Of a stretch of 64,000 nt of DNA, positions 21,679 through 31,109 are shown piece by piece. Position 1 is the stretch's first letter; every line of letters begins with the position of its first letter. The DNA comes from Symbiopectobacterium purcellii (GTDB lineage: Bacteria; Pseudomonadota; Gammaproteobacteria; Enterobacterales; Enterobacteriaceae), in assembly GCF_019797845.1 (NCBI RefSeq), contig NZ_CP081864.1, positions 4,588,001-4,652,000 on the forward strand, read 5' to 3'. Under the pieces are notes generated by a model. That model saw only the letters and a program-made list of their open reading frames with translations. It made no database searches and was not told where the DNA came from. The position numbers and the translations under genes were made by a program.

Positions 21679-22803
21679 ATGAAACACGTTTTACTTTCAC
21701 TAACCGCAGGGCTGCTGACATTGACCGTACAAGGTGCGTTTGCCGCGAATACCGGCGGCTATGCCACCACCGACGGCGGCGATATTTCTGGTGCCGTAAA
21801 AAAAACCGCCCACTCCATGCAAGATATTGTCGATATCATTGAAGCCGCCCGCGTGGATAGCAACGGTAAGAAAGTCAAAACCGGCGCGTATCCGCTGGTT
21901 ATCACCTATGACGGCAACGAAGATAAACTGATCAATGCCGCCGCTGCCGATATTTGCAGCCAATGGAGCAAGCCTGCTCGCGGGGTTGAAATCAAAGAGT
22001 TCACCAAAGGGATAACCATCCTTGGCACCAATGGCTCATCCGCCAACTTTGGTATCTGGTTAGTGAAATCGTCCGATGTCGTGATTCGTAATATGCGTTT
22101 CGGCTACATGCCGGGCGGCGCCAGTGACGGCGATGCCATTCGCGTTGATAACACGCCGAACGTCTGGGTTGATCATAACGAGATCTACGCCAAGAACTAT
22201 GAGTGCCCCGGCACACCGGATGGCGATACCACATTTGAATCAGCCGTCGATATCAAGAAAGCATCGACCAACGTGACGGTTTCCTATAACTATATTCACG
22301 GTATCAAAAAAGTCGGATTAAGCGGCTCGAGCAGCAGCGATACAGGCCGTAATCTGACTTACCACCACAACGTCTACAGTGATGTGAACGCCCGCTTGCC
22401 GTTGCAACGCGGAGGGCAAGTGCATGCCTATAATAACCTCTACTCCGGTATTACCAGTTCAGGGATAAACGTGCGCCATAAAGGGCTCGCGCTGATCGAA
22501 CGTAACTGGTTCGAAAATGCCGTTAACCCCGTGACATCGCGCTATGACGGCTCCAACTTCGGTACCTGGGTTCTGCGTGATAACAACGTCACCAGTGCAG
22601 CCCAAAACGCCACGTATAACATCACCTGGACCAGCGATTCCAAGGCCTACGTTAACGCTGAGGATTGGACCTCTACCGGCACTTTCCCCTCGCTGCCTTA
22701 CAGCTACTCACCGGTCAACGCTCAGTGCGTGAAAGCGAAGCTGGCACAGTTCGCCGGTCAGGGAAAAGGCTTGGCGGTGCTGACGACGGCTGCGTGTAAC
22801 TAA
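21679..22803 (+). CDS. Pectate lyase, PelB/PelC type (polysaccharide lyase family 1)
   Basis: 374 residues from the ATG at 21679, which has AGGAG 9 nt upstream; an ATG three codons earlier overlaps that site. A Sec signal peptide (KHVLLSLTAGLLTLTVQGAF, then A) precedes ANTGGYAT. The mature protein is a PL1 parallel beta-helix: VWVDHNE (vWiDH motif with Ca-binding Asp), ESAVDIKKAS, and the catalytic Arg in NARLPLQRGG. It matches Dickeya PelB/PelC closely in length and sequence as I recall them. It cleaves de-esterified pectin by beta-elimination and is normally exported by Sec and then the Out type II system. Confidence 0.95.
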   Translation: MKHVLLSLTAGLLTLTVQGAFAANTGGYATTDGGDISGAVKKTAHSMQDIVDIIEAARVDSNGKKVKTGAYPLVITYDGNEDKLINAAAADICSQWSKPARGVEIKEFTKGITILGTNGSSANFGIWLVKSSDVVIRNMRFGYMPGGASDGDAIRVDNTPNVWVDHNEIYAKNYECPGTPDGDTTFESAVDIKKASTNVTVSYNYIHGIKKVGLSGSSSSDTGRNLTYHHNVYSDVNARLPLQRGGQVHAYNNLYSGITSSGINVRHKGLALIERNWFENAVNPVTSRYDGSNFGTWVLRDNNVTSAAQNATYNITWTSDSKAYVNAEDWTSTGTFPSLPYSYSPVNAQCVKAKLAQFAGQGKGLAVLTTAACN

Positions 22804-22824
22804 CGTTACTACCTGTAGAAACCA

Positions 22825-22849
22825 TCAAGGCCACACAATGTGGCCTTGA
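22825..22849. terminator. Terminator between the pectate lyase gene and ppiA
   Basis: Perfect 11-bp stem TCAAGGCCACA / TGTGGCCTTGA with a 3-nt loop between two converging genes. There is no clear T tract. Confidence 0.65.
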
Positions 22850-22877
22850 AAGCAATCCCAGAAATTCTCAACAACGT

Positions 22878-23468
22878 TTATGGCAGCACTTTAGCCGATT
22901 TAATCACGATCGGTTTGCTTGGCACATTCTGGTAAGGGCCAACGTTGCTGGTTTGCACTTGAGAGATTTTGTCTGCAACATCCATCCCTTTTACCACTTT
23001 ACCAAACACCGCATAGCCAAAATCGCGCTGACCGTGATCGAGGAAAGCATTATCTGCGACATTAATAAAGAACTGGCTGGTGGCGCTGTCTTTTTCAGCG
23101 GTGCGCGCCATGGCGATAGTGCCACGCACGTTGCGCAAACCGTTGTCTGCTTCGTTCTTGATCGGTGGGTTAGTGGCTTTTTGCTTCATCTCATCCACAA
23201 AGCCGCCGCCCTGAACCATAAAACCAGGGATCACGCGGTGAAAGGTGGTGCCGTTGTAGAAGCCACTATTAACGTACTCGACGAAATTTTTCACTGACAC
23301 CGGCGCTTTCTGGTTATCCAGCGCTAACTCGATGTTGCCTTCAGACGTGGTTAGCAAAACGCGCGTGGTGGCGGCAGGGGCAGCGAACGCCGATGACACC
23401 ATGACCGAAGATGAAAACATTGTCAGTGAAACCAGGGCTGCCGCAGCAACCAGAGTACGTTTGAACAT
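22878..23468 (-). CDS. ppiA: Periplasmic peptidyl-prolyl cis-trans isomerase A
   Basis: A 196-residue cyclophilin with a Sec signal peptide (residues 1-29, ending SSAFAA). Cyclophilin core motifs are [15 protein letters not shown] (catalytic Arg and Phe/Gln), [20 protein letters not shown] and DYAV-like [19 protein letters not shown]. It assists proline-limited folding in the periplasm. Its neighbours differ from E. coli on both sides. Confidence 0.96.
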   Translation of the reverse strand: MFKRTLVAAAALVSLTMFSSSVMVSSAFAAPAATTRVLLTTSEGNIELALDNQKAPVSVKNFVEYVNSGFYNGTTFHRVIPGFMVQGGGFVDEMKQKATNPPIKNEADNGLRNVRGTIAMARTAEKDSATSQFFINVADNAFLDHGQRDFGYAVFGKVVKGMDVADKISQVQTSNVGPYQNVPSKPIVIKSAKVLP

Positions 23469-23623
23469 GAGAATTCCTTTTTGATCGGGGGCTACAAGAA
23501 AGCGTAACGATTGTAAATACCCGCACTCCTTAACGCTACCCTTTTACTTTTTTTTACTTAAGGGTATGCCACAACGTTACGGCCATTAGGTATAGCATAC
23601 CAGTGCGGTATCGGCGACGATCG

Positions 23624-23650
23624 TAAAAAAAGACGGGTAAAAAACCCGTC
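23624..23650 (-). terminator. Terminator of the peptide-type ABC operon
   Basis: On the minus strand GACGGGT, a T-rich loop, ACCCGTC and seven T. It lies about 35 bp after the last gene of the operon. Confidence 0.85.
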
Positions 23651-23684
23651 TTGTTAGCACATCATGTAGCTTTTACCCGAACTA

Positions 23685-24485
23685 TTATCCCATTCGCTCC
23701 GAACGCACGGCCAAATCGCGGCTGTATTGTCGGCTGGCATCCACCAGCATGGTGGTATAGGCCGTTTTCTCCATCGAACGCGTCAGTTCCGCCGTCTCCA
23801 GCGTTTCCAGAATACGACCATACTGCATCACCGCTACGCGGTGGCATAAGTGGGCAATCACCCCCAAATCGTGCGTCACCATCAGGTAGGTCAGGTTGTC
23901 CTGCTGTTGCAGTTCAGCCAGCAGATTGAGGATTTCTGCCTGCACCGATACGTCCAGTGCTGAAGTCGGTTCATCCAACAACAGAACTCGCGGTTCGAGA
24001 ATCAACGCACGCGCGATAGCGACGCGTTGGCGCTGTCCACCGGAAAGTTGGTGCGGGTAACGGCGACGAAACTGCGGCCCCAGCCCCACTTTCTCCAGCA
24101 AGGCATTAATACGCCGATCGCGCTGCTCAATGCGGTGGATCAGCAACGGCTCCTCCAAAATGGTCTCCACCGTATGGCGTGGATGCAGCGATCCGTAGGG
24201 ATCCTGAAACACCATCTGTACCTGACGGCAGCGTGCTCTGTCGATACGGTGCGCCAGCGGTTGACCATCGATGCACAGCTCACCCTGCCAGTGGTTGAAT
24301 AACCCTGCCAAACATTTCAGCACCGTGGTTTTGCCCGAGCCAGATTCACCCACCAGGCCAAAAATCTCGCCGTTGCGCACCGCCAGATTGACATCAAACA
24401 GCACCTGGTTGTGCTGGTTCCCCTGACCAAAGGAGAGGTTGAGATTTTTCACCTCGATCATCGCTGCGCTATTTTGTGTGCCCAT
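23685..24485 (-). CDS. Peptide-type ABC transporter ATPase (DppF/OppF class)
   Basis: About 266 residues from the ATG at 24485 (AAGGAG upstream; a GTG two codons earlier is less likely). It has Walker [11 protein letters not shown]-loop [15 protein letters not shown], signature [15 protein letters not shown], Walker [13 protein letters not shown] and the switch His in [14 protein letters not shown]. It lacks the long C-terminal oligopeptide-family extension of some members. It starts 9 bp after the other ATPase gene; the two should form the heterodimeric motor of the permease pair encoded upstream. Confidence 0.93.
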   Translation of the reverse strand: MGTQNSAAMIEVKNLNLSFGQGNQHNQVLFDVNLAVRNGEIFGLVGESGSGKTTVLKCLAGLFNHWQGELCIDGQPLAHRIDRARCRQVQMVFQDPYGSLHPRHTVETILEEPLLIHRIEQRDRRINALLEKVGLGPQFRRRYPHQLSGGQRQRVAIARALILEPRVLLLDEPTSALDVSVQAEILNLLAELQQQDNLTYLMVTHDLGVIAHLCHRVAVMQYGRILETLETAELTRSMEKTAYTTMLVDASRQYSRDLAVRSERMG

Positions 24486-24494
24486 AGTCACTCC

Positions 24495-25373
24495 TTATTC
24501 ACTCAGCCAAGCAGGATCGCGCTGCATGACCGGCAGACGCACGCGAGGGTGATCGATGTCCGGCAACGCATTGAGCAGCCCACGCGTGTAAGGATGCTGC
24601 GCGTTATCAAGATCGCGCGCTGCGATGGACTCTACGACGCGTCCGGCGTACATCACCAGCACCCGGTCGCAGAAGCTGCGCACCAGATTGATATCGTGGC
24701 TGATAAAGATCAGCCCCAATCCGCGCTCCGACACCAAATCATCCAGCATCGAAAGCACTTGCAAACGCACCGACACATCGAGCGCCGAGGTTGGTTCGTC
24801 GGCGATGACGATTTCCGGCTCAGTGATCAACATCATGGCGATCATGATGCGCTGTCCCTGACCGCCGGAGACTTCGTGCGGATAGAGTGCGTACACGCGC
24901 TCCGGCTGGCGAATGCGCACCACATCCAGCATCGCCATGACTTTCTCTTTCGCCACGCGCGCTGACACCTTGTGGTGCGCCAGATAGGCTTCAGCAATCT
25001 GATCGACCACGCATACCACTGGATTCAGCGAATACTTCGGATCCTGCATGATCATGGAAATACGCTTACCGCGGATCTGGCGCATCTGCGCTTCAGAAAT
25101 AGTCAGCAAGTCGGTCTGGCCAAAGCGCAGTCTGTCGGCCGTCACCCGGGCGCTGCGCGGGTGCAGATGCAGCAGCGCACGCCCGACCGTTGATTTACCT
25201 GAGCCGGATTCGCCGACAATGGCCAGCTTCTCACAACCGAGGTTAAAGGAAACACCGCGCACAGCATCTGTCACTGCGCCGTGGTTAACGAAGCTCACCT
25301 TGAGGTTTTCCACCTCGAGCAGCGGTGCGCCCTGAGTTGCACCCTTATTCGGTGCGGGGATCGAGGATGTCAC
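24495..25373 (-). CDS. Peptide-type ABC transporter ATPase (DppD/OppD class)
   Basis: A 292-residue ABC ATPase with Walker A GESGSGKST, Q-loop IMQDPKYSLNPVVCVVDQI, signature SGGQGQRIMIAMML and Walker [13 protein letters not shown]. The C-terminal HPYTRGLLNALPDID is the oligopeptide/dipeptide ATPase tail. Its start lies 29 bp inside the preceding permease gene, so it is translationally coupled. It belongs to the same five-gene operon. Confidence 0.93.
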   Translation of the reverse strand: MTSSIPAPNKGATQGAPLLEVENLKVSFVNHGAVTDAVRGVSFNLGCEKLAIVGESGSGKSTVGRALLHLHPRSARVTADRLRFGQTDLLTISEAQMRQIRGKRISMIMQDPKYSLNPVVCVVDQIAEAYLAHHKVSARVAKEKVMAMLDVVRIRQPERVYALYPHEVSGGQGQRIMIAMMLITEPEIVIADEPTSALDVSVRLQVLSMLDDLVSERGLGLIFISHDINLVRSFCDRVLVMYAGRVVESIAARDLDNAQHPYTRGLLNALPDIDHPRVRLPVMQRDPAWLSE

Positions 25374-26250
25374 GTAGGCCGTCTCCGAGAAAGTTAAACG
25401 CCAGGCTGTTCATCAGAATAGCCAACCCAGGAATAGTGACTAACCACCAGCACTCCATCATGTAGCGACGGCCGGCAGAGATCATGACACCCCATTCAGG
25501 ATCGGGCGGCTGAGCGCCCAACCCCAGGAAGCCAAGCCCGGCAGCCGTCAGAATGATGCCCGCCATGTTCATGGTGATACGGATAATCACCGAAGGCAGA
25601 CAGAGCGGCACAATGTGATGCACCAGAATGCGCAGCGACGATGCGCCTTGCAGTTTTACCGCAGAAACGAAATCCGCCTGACGCAGTGACAATGTTTCAG
25701 CACGCGCCAGACGTGCGATAGGCGGCCAGGCGGTGAGGGTAATGGCAATCACCACATGCTCTAACCCCGGCCCCAAAGCGGCAACAAACGCCAGTGCCAA
25801 CACCAGACTGGGGAAGGAGATAAAGATATCGGTGATGCGCATCAGAATGGTATCGACGATGCCGCCGTAGTAGCCTGCCACCACGCCGAGCATCAAGCCG
25901 ATGGGGCCGACGGTTACCGACACCAGTGCCACAATGTACAGCGTGATGCGTGAGCCATACACCAGACGGCTATACACATCGCGTCCGAACTCATCGGTAC
26001 CAAACCAATGGGCAGCCCCCGGCGCTTGCAGGGCATTTGCCAGGTCTTGTACCAATGGGTCGTGCGTTGCAAGCCAAGGGGCGAAAATGGCGATGACAAT
26101 CAGCGACAGCACAATCAGCGAACCAATGGCCGTCAGGGGGTTTTTCGCCAGCAGGCGCAGGAAATTGAACAGACGCGCACCACGCACTCGAATTGGCCCA
26201 TTTTTGGCGGCCGGCGAGGAGCCGATTACCGGTTCAGAAGACATACTCAT
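25345..26250 (-). CDS. Peptide-type ABC transporter permease (DppC/OppC class)
   Basis: A 301-residue inner-membrane protein with a cytoplasmic N-terminal arm, a first helix at about 40-60 and five more helices. HWFGTDEFGRDVYSRLVYGS is characteristic of DppC/OppC. The EAA loop is LARAETLSLRQADFVSAVKL, with GLGFLGLGAQPPDPEWG after it. Its ATG overlaps the stop of the other permease gene (ATGA). Confidence 0.93.
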   Translation of the reverse strand: MSMSSEPVIGSSPAAKNGPIRVRGARLFNFLRLLAKNPLTAIGSLIVLSLIVIAIFAPWLATHDPLVQDLANALQAPGAAHWFGTDEFGRDVYSRLVYGSRITLYIVALVSVTVGPIGLMLGVVAGYYGGIVDTILMRITDIFISFPSLVLALAFVAALGPGLEHVVIAITLTAWPPIARLARAETLSLRQADFVSAVKLQGASSLRILVHHIVPLCLPSVIIRITMNMAGIILTAAGLGFLGLGAQPPDPEWGVMISAGRRYMMECWWLVTIPGLAILMNSLAFNFLGDGLRDILDPRTE

Positions 26251-27282
26251 ACGCGGGTCCTCGGATCGAAGATTTGATACAACATATCGGAGAGTAGGTT
26301 AAGGGTGACGAAAATCAGCCCGACCAGCAGCACGCAGCCCATCACCGCATTCATATCCCCCAGCAGCAGGCTACCCGTCAGATAGGAACCAAAGCCCGGC
26401 CAGGAGAACACGGTTTCAATCAGCACCGCCCCTTCCAACAGTGAGCCATACGCCAGCGCAACTACCGTCAGCAGTTGCACCAAAATATTACGAAACGCAT
26501 GCGCCCAAACCACCCGAAACTCAGACAACCCTTTGACCCGTGCGGTGATGATGTACTCTTGCGACAGTTGTGCCAGCATAAAGCTGCGCGTCATACGGCT
26601 GATATAGGCCAGCGAATGGAAGCCAAGAATGGTTGCAGGTAACACCAGGTGGTTCAGTGCACTGAAGAACACCGCCCATTCGCGCGCCAGTAAGGAATCC
26701 ACCAGCAGTAAGCCAGTGCGGTTTTCCACCATACCGTCCCACGCCATATCCACGCGCCCTGCGCCCCCGACCCAGTTGAGCCAGGCGTAAAACACCAACA
26801 GCCCAATCATGCCGACCCAGAAAATCGGCGTGGAATAACCCGCCAGGCTGATAAAGCGCACGATATAGTCCGCCAGCTTACCGCGCCGCCGCCATCACGC
26901 CGAGCGGCACGCCCAGCCCGGCACCGACAATAATCGCCATCGTCGCCAGTTCAACCGTGGCAGGGAACACGCGGATAATGTCATCCACCACCGGACGACC
27001 GGTGAGCATCGCATTGCCCAAATCGCCGTGCAGCAGTGAATTAAAGTAGATACCGAATTGAACATACAGCGGCTTATCCAGGCCTAGTTGCTGATAGACC
27101 TGCTGATAGGTACTTTGGTCAGCATCCTGACCGACGATCGCCAATACCGGATCGATCGGCATGACCCGGCCGATAATAAAAGTCAAAATCAGCAACCCAA
27201 ACAGCGTGAAGGCAACCTGTAACAGCCGTTTGGCTACGCGATAGGGTAACGACCCCGGTTTGAGCCAATCAGAGAAAACCAT
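26247..27282 (-). pseudogene. Peptide-type ABC transporter permease (DppB/OppB class), frameshifted
   Basis: Two frames cover one permease. 27282-26878 gives 134 residues from the N-terminus (GRVMPIDPVLAIVGQDAD, a first helix, GDLGNAM) ending GVPLGVMAAAR-stop. The next frame picks up RGKLADYIVRFISLAGYSTP and continues to DPRTRV at 26247. The break lies in a GCGGCGGCGCGG run near 26880. Removing one base (or adding two) joins the halves into about 344 residues, the normal length. Without this subunit the transporter would be dead. A base-call error in the GCG repeat is a real alternative. GGAG precedes the ATG at 27282. Confidence 0.8.
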
Positions 27283-27395
27283 GTTCTTTCTCCCCGTCCG
27301 ACACCCGCGCCGCTACCTTCAGCGCCGCTGATGCCGTGACTTACCTCATAGGATGAAGGCATGAGGGGAAACGCCCCCCACGCTTTACTCAGGCT

Positions 27396-29006
27396 TCAGC
27401 GTTGCTTGTGCACCAGATACAAGCGGGTGGTCGATGACGGATGTGACACAAAGTCTATAACATCTTTGCGTTGCACCACGGAATCAACCATTTGCGAGAC
27501 TGGAATGATAGCGGGATAAAGCGTCTCATAGCGGTCCTGTATCTCGGCATAGCGCTGCTTTTGCCTGGCGGGATCTTTCTCCAGCAGCGCCTGATCGATC
27601 ATTTCGTTCAGTTGTGCATCGTAGAAAGAGGTTCTCCACCCCTGGAAGTTGGTGAGTTTGGCTTCATCACTGTTATCCGGGTTATACACCACGGAGCGCA
27701 GGCTGGAGTGTGGATGGGGATCGACCCCACCGCCACCGCGCCCGACCAGCATGTCGAATTTACGATCGCGCATCGCACCGTAAACCTGATTGCCGGTGCC
27801 GGAAATGATCTTGGCACGAATACCGGCTTGCGCCAGCGTGGATTGCACCGAGGTCGCCAAGTTGAGGAACGGTTGATCGGACAGTACCCGCAGCGTGGTT
27901 TCAAAGCCGTTCGGATAACCCGCTTCCGCCAGCAGCGCCTTCGCCTTCGGCACGTCCAGCGTGTAACCGGGGTTAGGCAGCGTGGCATCCATTCCTGCCT
28001 GAATCGGGCGTTGGTGATAGAAGCCGTAGCCCGGCATCACGGTTTTGTTAAGGCCGTCGTAATCGATGAGGTAGCGCACCGCTTCACGCACTTTTGGCTT
28101 GGCGAACTCGTCGTTCTTCAGGCTCATGGCAACGTAATAGAGCGTGCCTTTCTTCACCTCTTCGACTTTCACATCCGGGTTGGCTTTCAGGGCGTTGATG
28201 TCCGGCACCGACATACCGGTCGCCACATCAATATCCCCTTTTTCGATCATCAGACGCAACGCCTGAGATTCGGTCATATGACGGAAGATCACCCGGCGCA
28301 TTTTGGCATCACCGCGCCAATAACCGTCGGCACGGTTGACGCGCAGCACGTCTTTTGCCTGCCACACGTCCAGCTTGAACGGACCGGAACCGGCTTCATT
28401 GGTGGTCAACCAACCGTTGCCCCAGTCACCGTTTTTCTCATGCTTCATCACGGTCTTACTGTCCAGTACCGATCCGCTGCCGAGCGTGGCAAGGGAATAG
28501 ATCACCAATTTGGGATCGTTCGGTTTGGGCAGTTCGATCTCTATCGTTTTGTCATCTTTGGCGCGGATCAGCTTGTCGACATTCTCCGCCGTAAAGCCGT
28601 AGGATTTCCAGGTAGTGGCCTGCGCCATGTTGAGGGTCAGCAACCGTTTCATCGACCAGGCAAAATCATGGGCGGTGACCGGATTGCCGGAGTGGAATTT
28701 GGCGTTATCCACCAAATGGAAGGTGATCAGGTTGTTGTCTGGGCTGATCTCCCAGCTTTTCGCCAGCGAAGGCAGCACACGGCTGAGGTTTTCAGGATCG
28801 AGTTCGACCAGCGAGTCGTAAAGGTTAACGATAATGCCGACCACCTCGTTGCCGGTCATCGCGGCGGGATCGAGGGACAGCATGTTGTTCATGTTCATCC
28901 CGACGATCAGTTGATCGTCGGGCGTTTTTGCAGACAGCAAGGCCGGTGTTGCGGCCATACAGAAACAGCTCAGTAGCAGGGTACGGATTATTGCTCGTGC
29001 TTTCAT
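27396..29006 (-). CDS. Peptide-type ABC transporter substrate-binding protein
   Basis: A 536-residue periplasmic binding protein of the DppA/OppA cluster (SBP family 5). It has a Sec signal peptide (about residues 1-26, ending LLSAK), then the family pattern LAKSWEISPDNNLITFHLVD, FHSGNPVTAHDFAWSMKRL, GSGPFKLDVWQAKDVLRVNR and a lobe II with AKALLAEAGYPNGFETTL. GGAG precedes the ATG. It heads the operon with two permease and two ATPase genes. The ligand may be a peptide, glycoside or other solute; sequence alone does not decide. Confidence 0.94.
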   Translation of the reverse strand: MKARAIIRTLLLSCFCMAATPALLSAKTPDDQLIVGMNMNNMLSLDPAAMTGNEVVGIIVNLYDSLVELDPENLSRVLPSLAKSWEISPDNNLITFHLVDNAKFHSGNPVTAHDFAWSMKRLLTLNMAQATTWKSYGFTAENVDKLIRAKDDKTIEIELPKPNDPKLVIYSLATLGSGSVLDSKTVMKHEKNGDWGNGWLTTNEAGSGPFKLDVWQAKDVLRVNRADGYWRGDAKMRRVIFRHMTESQALRLMIEKGDIDVATGMSVPDINALKANPDVKVEEVKKGTLYYVAMSLKNDEFAKPKVREAVRYLIDYDGLNKTVMPGYGFYHQRPIQAGMDATLPNPGYTLDVPKAKALLAEAGYPNGFETTLRVLSDQPFLNLATSVQSTLAQAGIRAKIISGTGNQVYGAMRDRKFDMLVGRGGGGVDPHPHSSLRSVVYNPDNSDEAKLTNFQGWRTSFYDAQLNEMIDQALLEKDPARQKQRYAEIQDRYETLYPAIIPVSQMVDSVVQRKDVIDFVSHPSSTTRLYLVHKQR

Positions 29007-29056
29007 TTAGCTTCTCCAGGTGTGAAGAATGGAAGACGAAACGTTTTATCCCCGTT

Positions 29057-29160
29057 ATATTTCGAGCTGTATCTGCGTTGGCTGCGATCACCCGAATCAC
29101 TTACTTATGTAAGCTCATCGGGATTCATTCACTTGCCGCCTTGCTACAACTCGAACTATC
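29057..29160. repeat. Enterobacterial intergenic repeat, copy 1
   Basis: About 100 bp starting ATATTTCGAGCTGTATCTG and ending in ...CTACAACTCGAACTAT, with imperfect terminal inverted repeats and a central TTACTTATGTAAGCTCATCG block. A second copy in the opposite orientation lies at 54086-54219. The family is common in intergenic regions of Pectobacterium, Dickeya and Serratia, as I recall. Confidence 0.7.
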
Positions 29161-29230
29161 TAGGGGCTATTTGTAAGGGCTCTTTCTTTCAATACTGCTT
29201 TGTTATTACTGCTATTTATTATTACTGCGG

Positions 29231-30385
29231 TTATTCTTTACTCAGCGTATGCTCCTCGATCCAATCAAAATTGATATCCTCACCCAGGCCCGGACGCTGC
29301 GGCAGGTGAACAAAACCGTCGTCATCCATCGGGTCGATGATACTGTTGAGGTAAGCGGCAGGCTCTTCATAGTTCAGGAAAGGATGCAGCAGACCGCGTT
29401 CATACCAACGGCAGTTTTTAATCGCACACACCACGTTGAGATTCGGCGCACCGTTACCGTGGATTTCACAATCCATACCAAAGGCTTCCGCCAATGCGGC
29501 GACCTTCATGGTCGGAGAAAGCCCCCCAACGCCCTGCACGCCCGCGCGCAGAATGTCACAGGCTCCCTCTTTCACCCAATCGGCACGGCTGAAGTATTTA
29601 CCTGACAGGCTTTCAGGCCCAATAACGTCGATATCCAGGCTTTTGGTCAGCCAGCTGTAAGACGCCATGCTCTGCTCTTCCATCGGTTCTTCAAACCAGG
29701 TGAAGTTCAGTTTTTGCAATTCACGGCCAATGTAGAGCGCGTCGCTGCGGCTGTACCAGTGGTAGCCATCCAGCATCAGGCAGACATCCGGACCGACGGC
29801 TTCACGCACGGCAGCACAGGCTTTAACGTCCATCTGCGGGCTGGGTGCGAAGGACACCGGCGGCATCCAGGTGTGCAGCTTGATCGCCTTGTAGCCGCGT
29901 GCCACCAGTTTCTCGGCAAACTGGCCGTACTCTTCCGGCGTCGAAAGACCACCTTTCAATTCATCACCACACATGGTGCTGCCGTAAGCAGGCACTTTCT
30001 CACGAAAACCGCCCAGCAGTTTGTGTACCGGCATATTCAGGAAGCGACCTTGCAAATCCCACAGCGCAGATTCCACGATAGAGATGGCACGATCGGTCAG
30101 TTGGTTGGCGCTGCCGCGCTGCCAATGCACCAGATCTTGCCACAGACGTTCTCTGTCAAACGGGTTCTGCCCGATCAGCACCTTGCGGAAGAAAGCATTG
30201 ATAATATGGGGACGAACCACTTCGGGTGGTGCAAATGCATAGCCCTGATGTCCATCGTCGGTGGTCAGCGTCAAGAGGGCCATCTTGGCCTGATTCTCTT
30301 CTCCTGGATGCGAATGTCCCGCACTGTCGGACACGCGACGAGTGGGATACGTAAAAACGGTGACATCAATGGATTCTATTTTCAC
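29231..30385 (-). CDS. Enolase-superfamily enzyme (mandelate racemase/sugar-acid dehydratase group)
   Basis: About 384 residues from the GTG at 30385 (GTAGGT upstream), giving MKIESIDVTVFTYPTRRVSD; an ORF extension to 30451 looks untranslated. Muconate-lactonizing-enzyme N-terminal cap, then a TIM barrel. Visible are a KxH-type base in YKAIKLHTW, metal ligands Asp in LMLDGYHW, Glu in FTWFEEPMEEQ and Glu in VIGPESLSG, and the second base His in CEIHGNGAPNLN. The group abstracts an alpha-proton from carboxylates. It lies upstream of the ABC operon on the same strand and may act on the imported compound (inference). Confidence 0.87.
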   Translation of the reverse strand: MKIESIDVTVFTYPTRRVSDSAGHSHPGEENQAKMALLTLTTDDGHQGYAFAPPEVVRPHIINAFFRKVLIGQNPFDRERLWQDLVHWQRGSANQLTDRAISIVESALWDLQGRFLNMPVHKLLGGFREKVPAYGSTMCGDELKGGLSTPEEYGQFAEKLVARGYKAIKLHTWMPPVSFAPSPQMDVKACAAVREAVGPDVCLMLDGYHWYSRSDALYIGRELQKLNFTWFEEPMEEQSMASYSWLTKSLDIDVIGPESLSGKYFSRADWVKEGACDILRAGVQGVGGLSPTMKVAALAEAFGMDCEIHGNGAPNLNVVCAIKNCRWYERGLLHPFLNYEEPAAYLNSIIDPMDDDGFVHLPQRPGLGEDINFDWIEEHTLSKE

Positions 30386-30823
30386 GCGAATACCTACCTT
30401 GAAATTCAATAACATAGAATAAAAAACAGTCGAGATGCCGGTAAACGACAAACCCGATTTGTACTATCGCCGCCCAACCAGTGCGATTGAGACAGCGATC
30501 ACAAAAGAAATGATGTATTAATTAAATAAAAATATCGTTTTATTATTTGTAATTATTGGTGTTACAACCTGGTGAGTCATTAGGCAATTTCTTTCAAATG
30601 CAGAAAAAACGGCGCAAATATTTGTGCAAATGCCTATAAACCTGTGAACAACATCACCAACGGTTAGGATTACCCGCATAAAACGCGAGGATAATGCCGC
30701 TAATTTTGGTGTGCTGCACAACGGTCACCCGCTTCAGTTTGACGATCACCGTTAAAGCGGTAATCCTGCGCAAGAGGCTCAGTACATAACAGCCAAGCGC
30801 AAGGTCGCACCAAAATCACTCAA

Positions 30824-30863
30824 CGCACCAATTAAGTGCGATTTAATGCACCACATTGGTGCT
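30824..30863 (+). promoter_or_regulatory. Tandem NtrC (NRI) enhancer sites
   Basis: TGCACCACATTGGTGCT (30847-30863) matches the NtrC dyad TGCACCA-N3-TGGTGCA in all but the last base. CGCACCAATTAAGTGCG (30824-30840) is a weaker copy, and a half-site CGCACCA begins at 30806. The two dyads are centred 23 bp apart, about two helical turns. They lie about 150-180 bp upstream of the predicted sigma-54 start, the usual enhancer arrangement. Confidence 0.75.
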
Positions 30864-30986
30864 TGCGCGGCGTTTTCAGCCGCGACCGCCCTCTAAAGTG
30901 TGAGTCGTCACCAAAACAATAAAATGAAATACTGATTAATAAGCAATTTATATGCATAATTAATCGTTTCAACAATAATAAAAACG

Positions 30987-31002
30987 TGGCCTGAATATTG
31001 CT
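30987..31002 (+). promoter_or_regulatory. Sigma-54 promoter of the opine-type ABC operon
   Basis: TGGCCTGAATATTGCT fits the -24/-12 pattern TGGCAC-N5-TTGCW: GG and GC dinucleotides are at the exact spacing and TTGCT is complete. The predicted start is near 31013, about 97 bp before the first gene. The AT-rich stretch between enhancer and promoter would suit IHF bending. Together with the NtrC sites it implies induction under nitrogen limitation. Confidence 0.75.
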
Positions 31003-31109
31003 TTGATGACTACGTTCTCTGCTTAATGCGGGGGAGTCCGGTCAAGGGCACCCGCAGCGTTCAGGCCGCGCGCGGAGCTATGCCTGCAAAAAGAAAATTG
31101 GAGTAATAC

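Noticed and set aside
27471..28976. 501-codon plus-strand ORF
   Set aside because: Exact antisense of the binding-protein gene with its signal peptide and family motifs; the plus product matches nothing I know.
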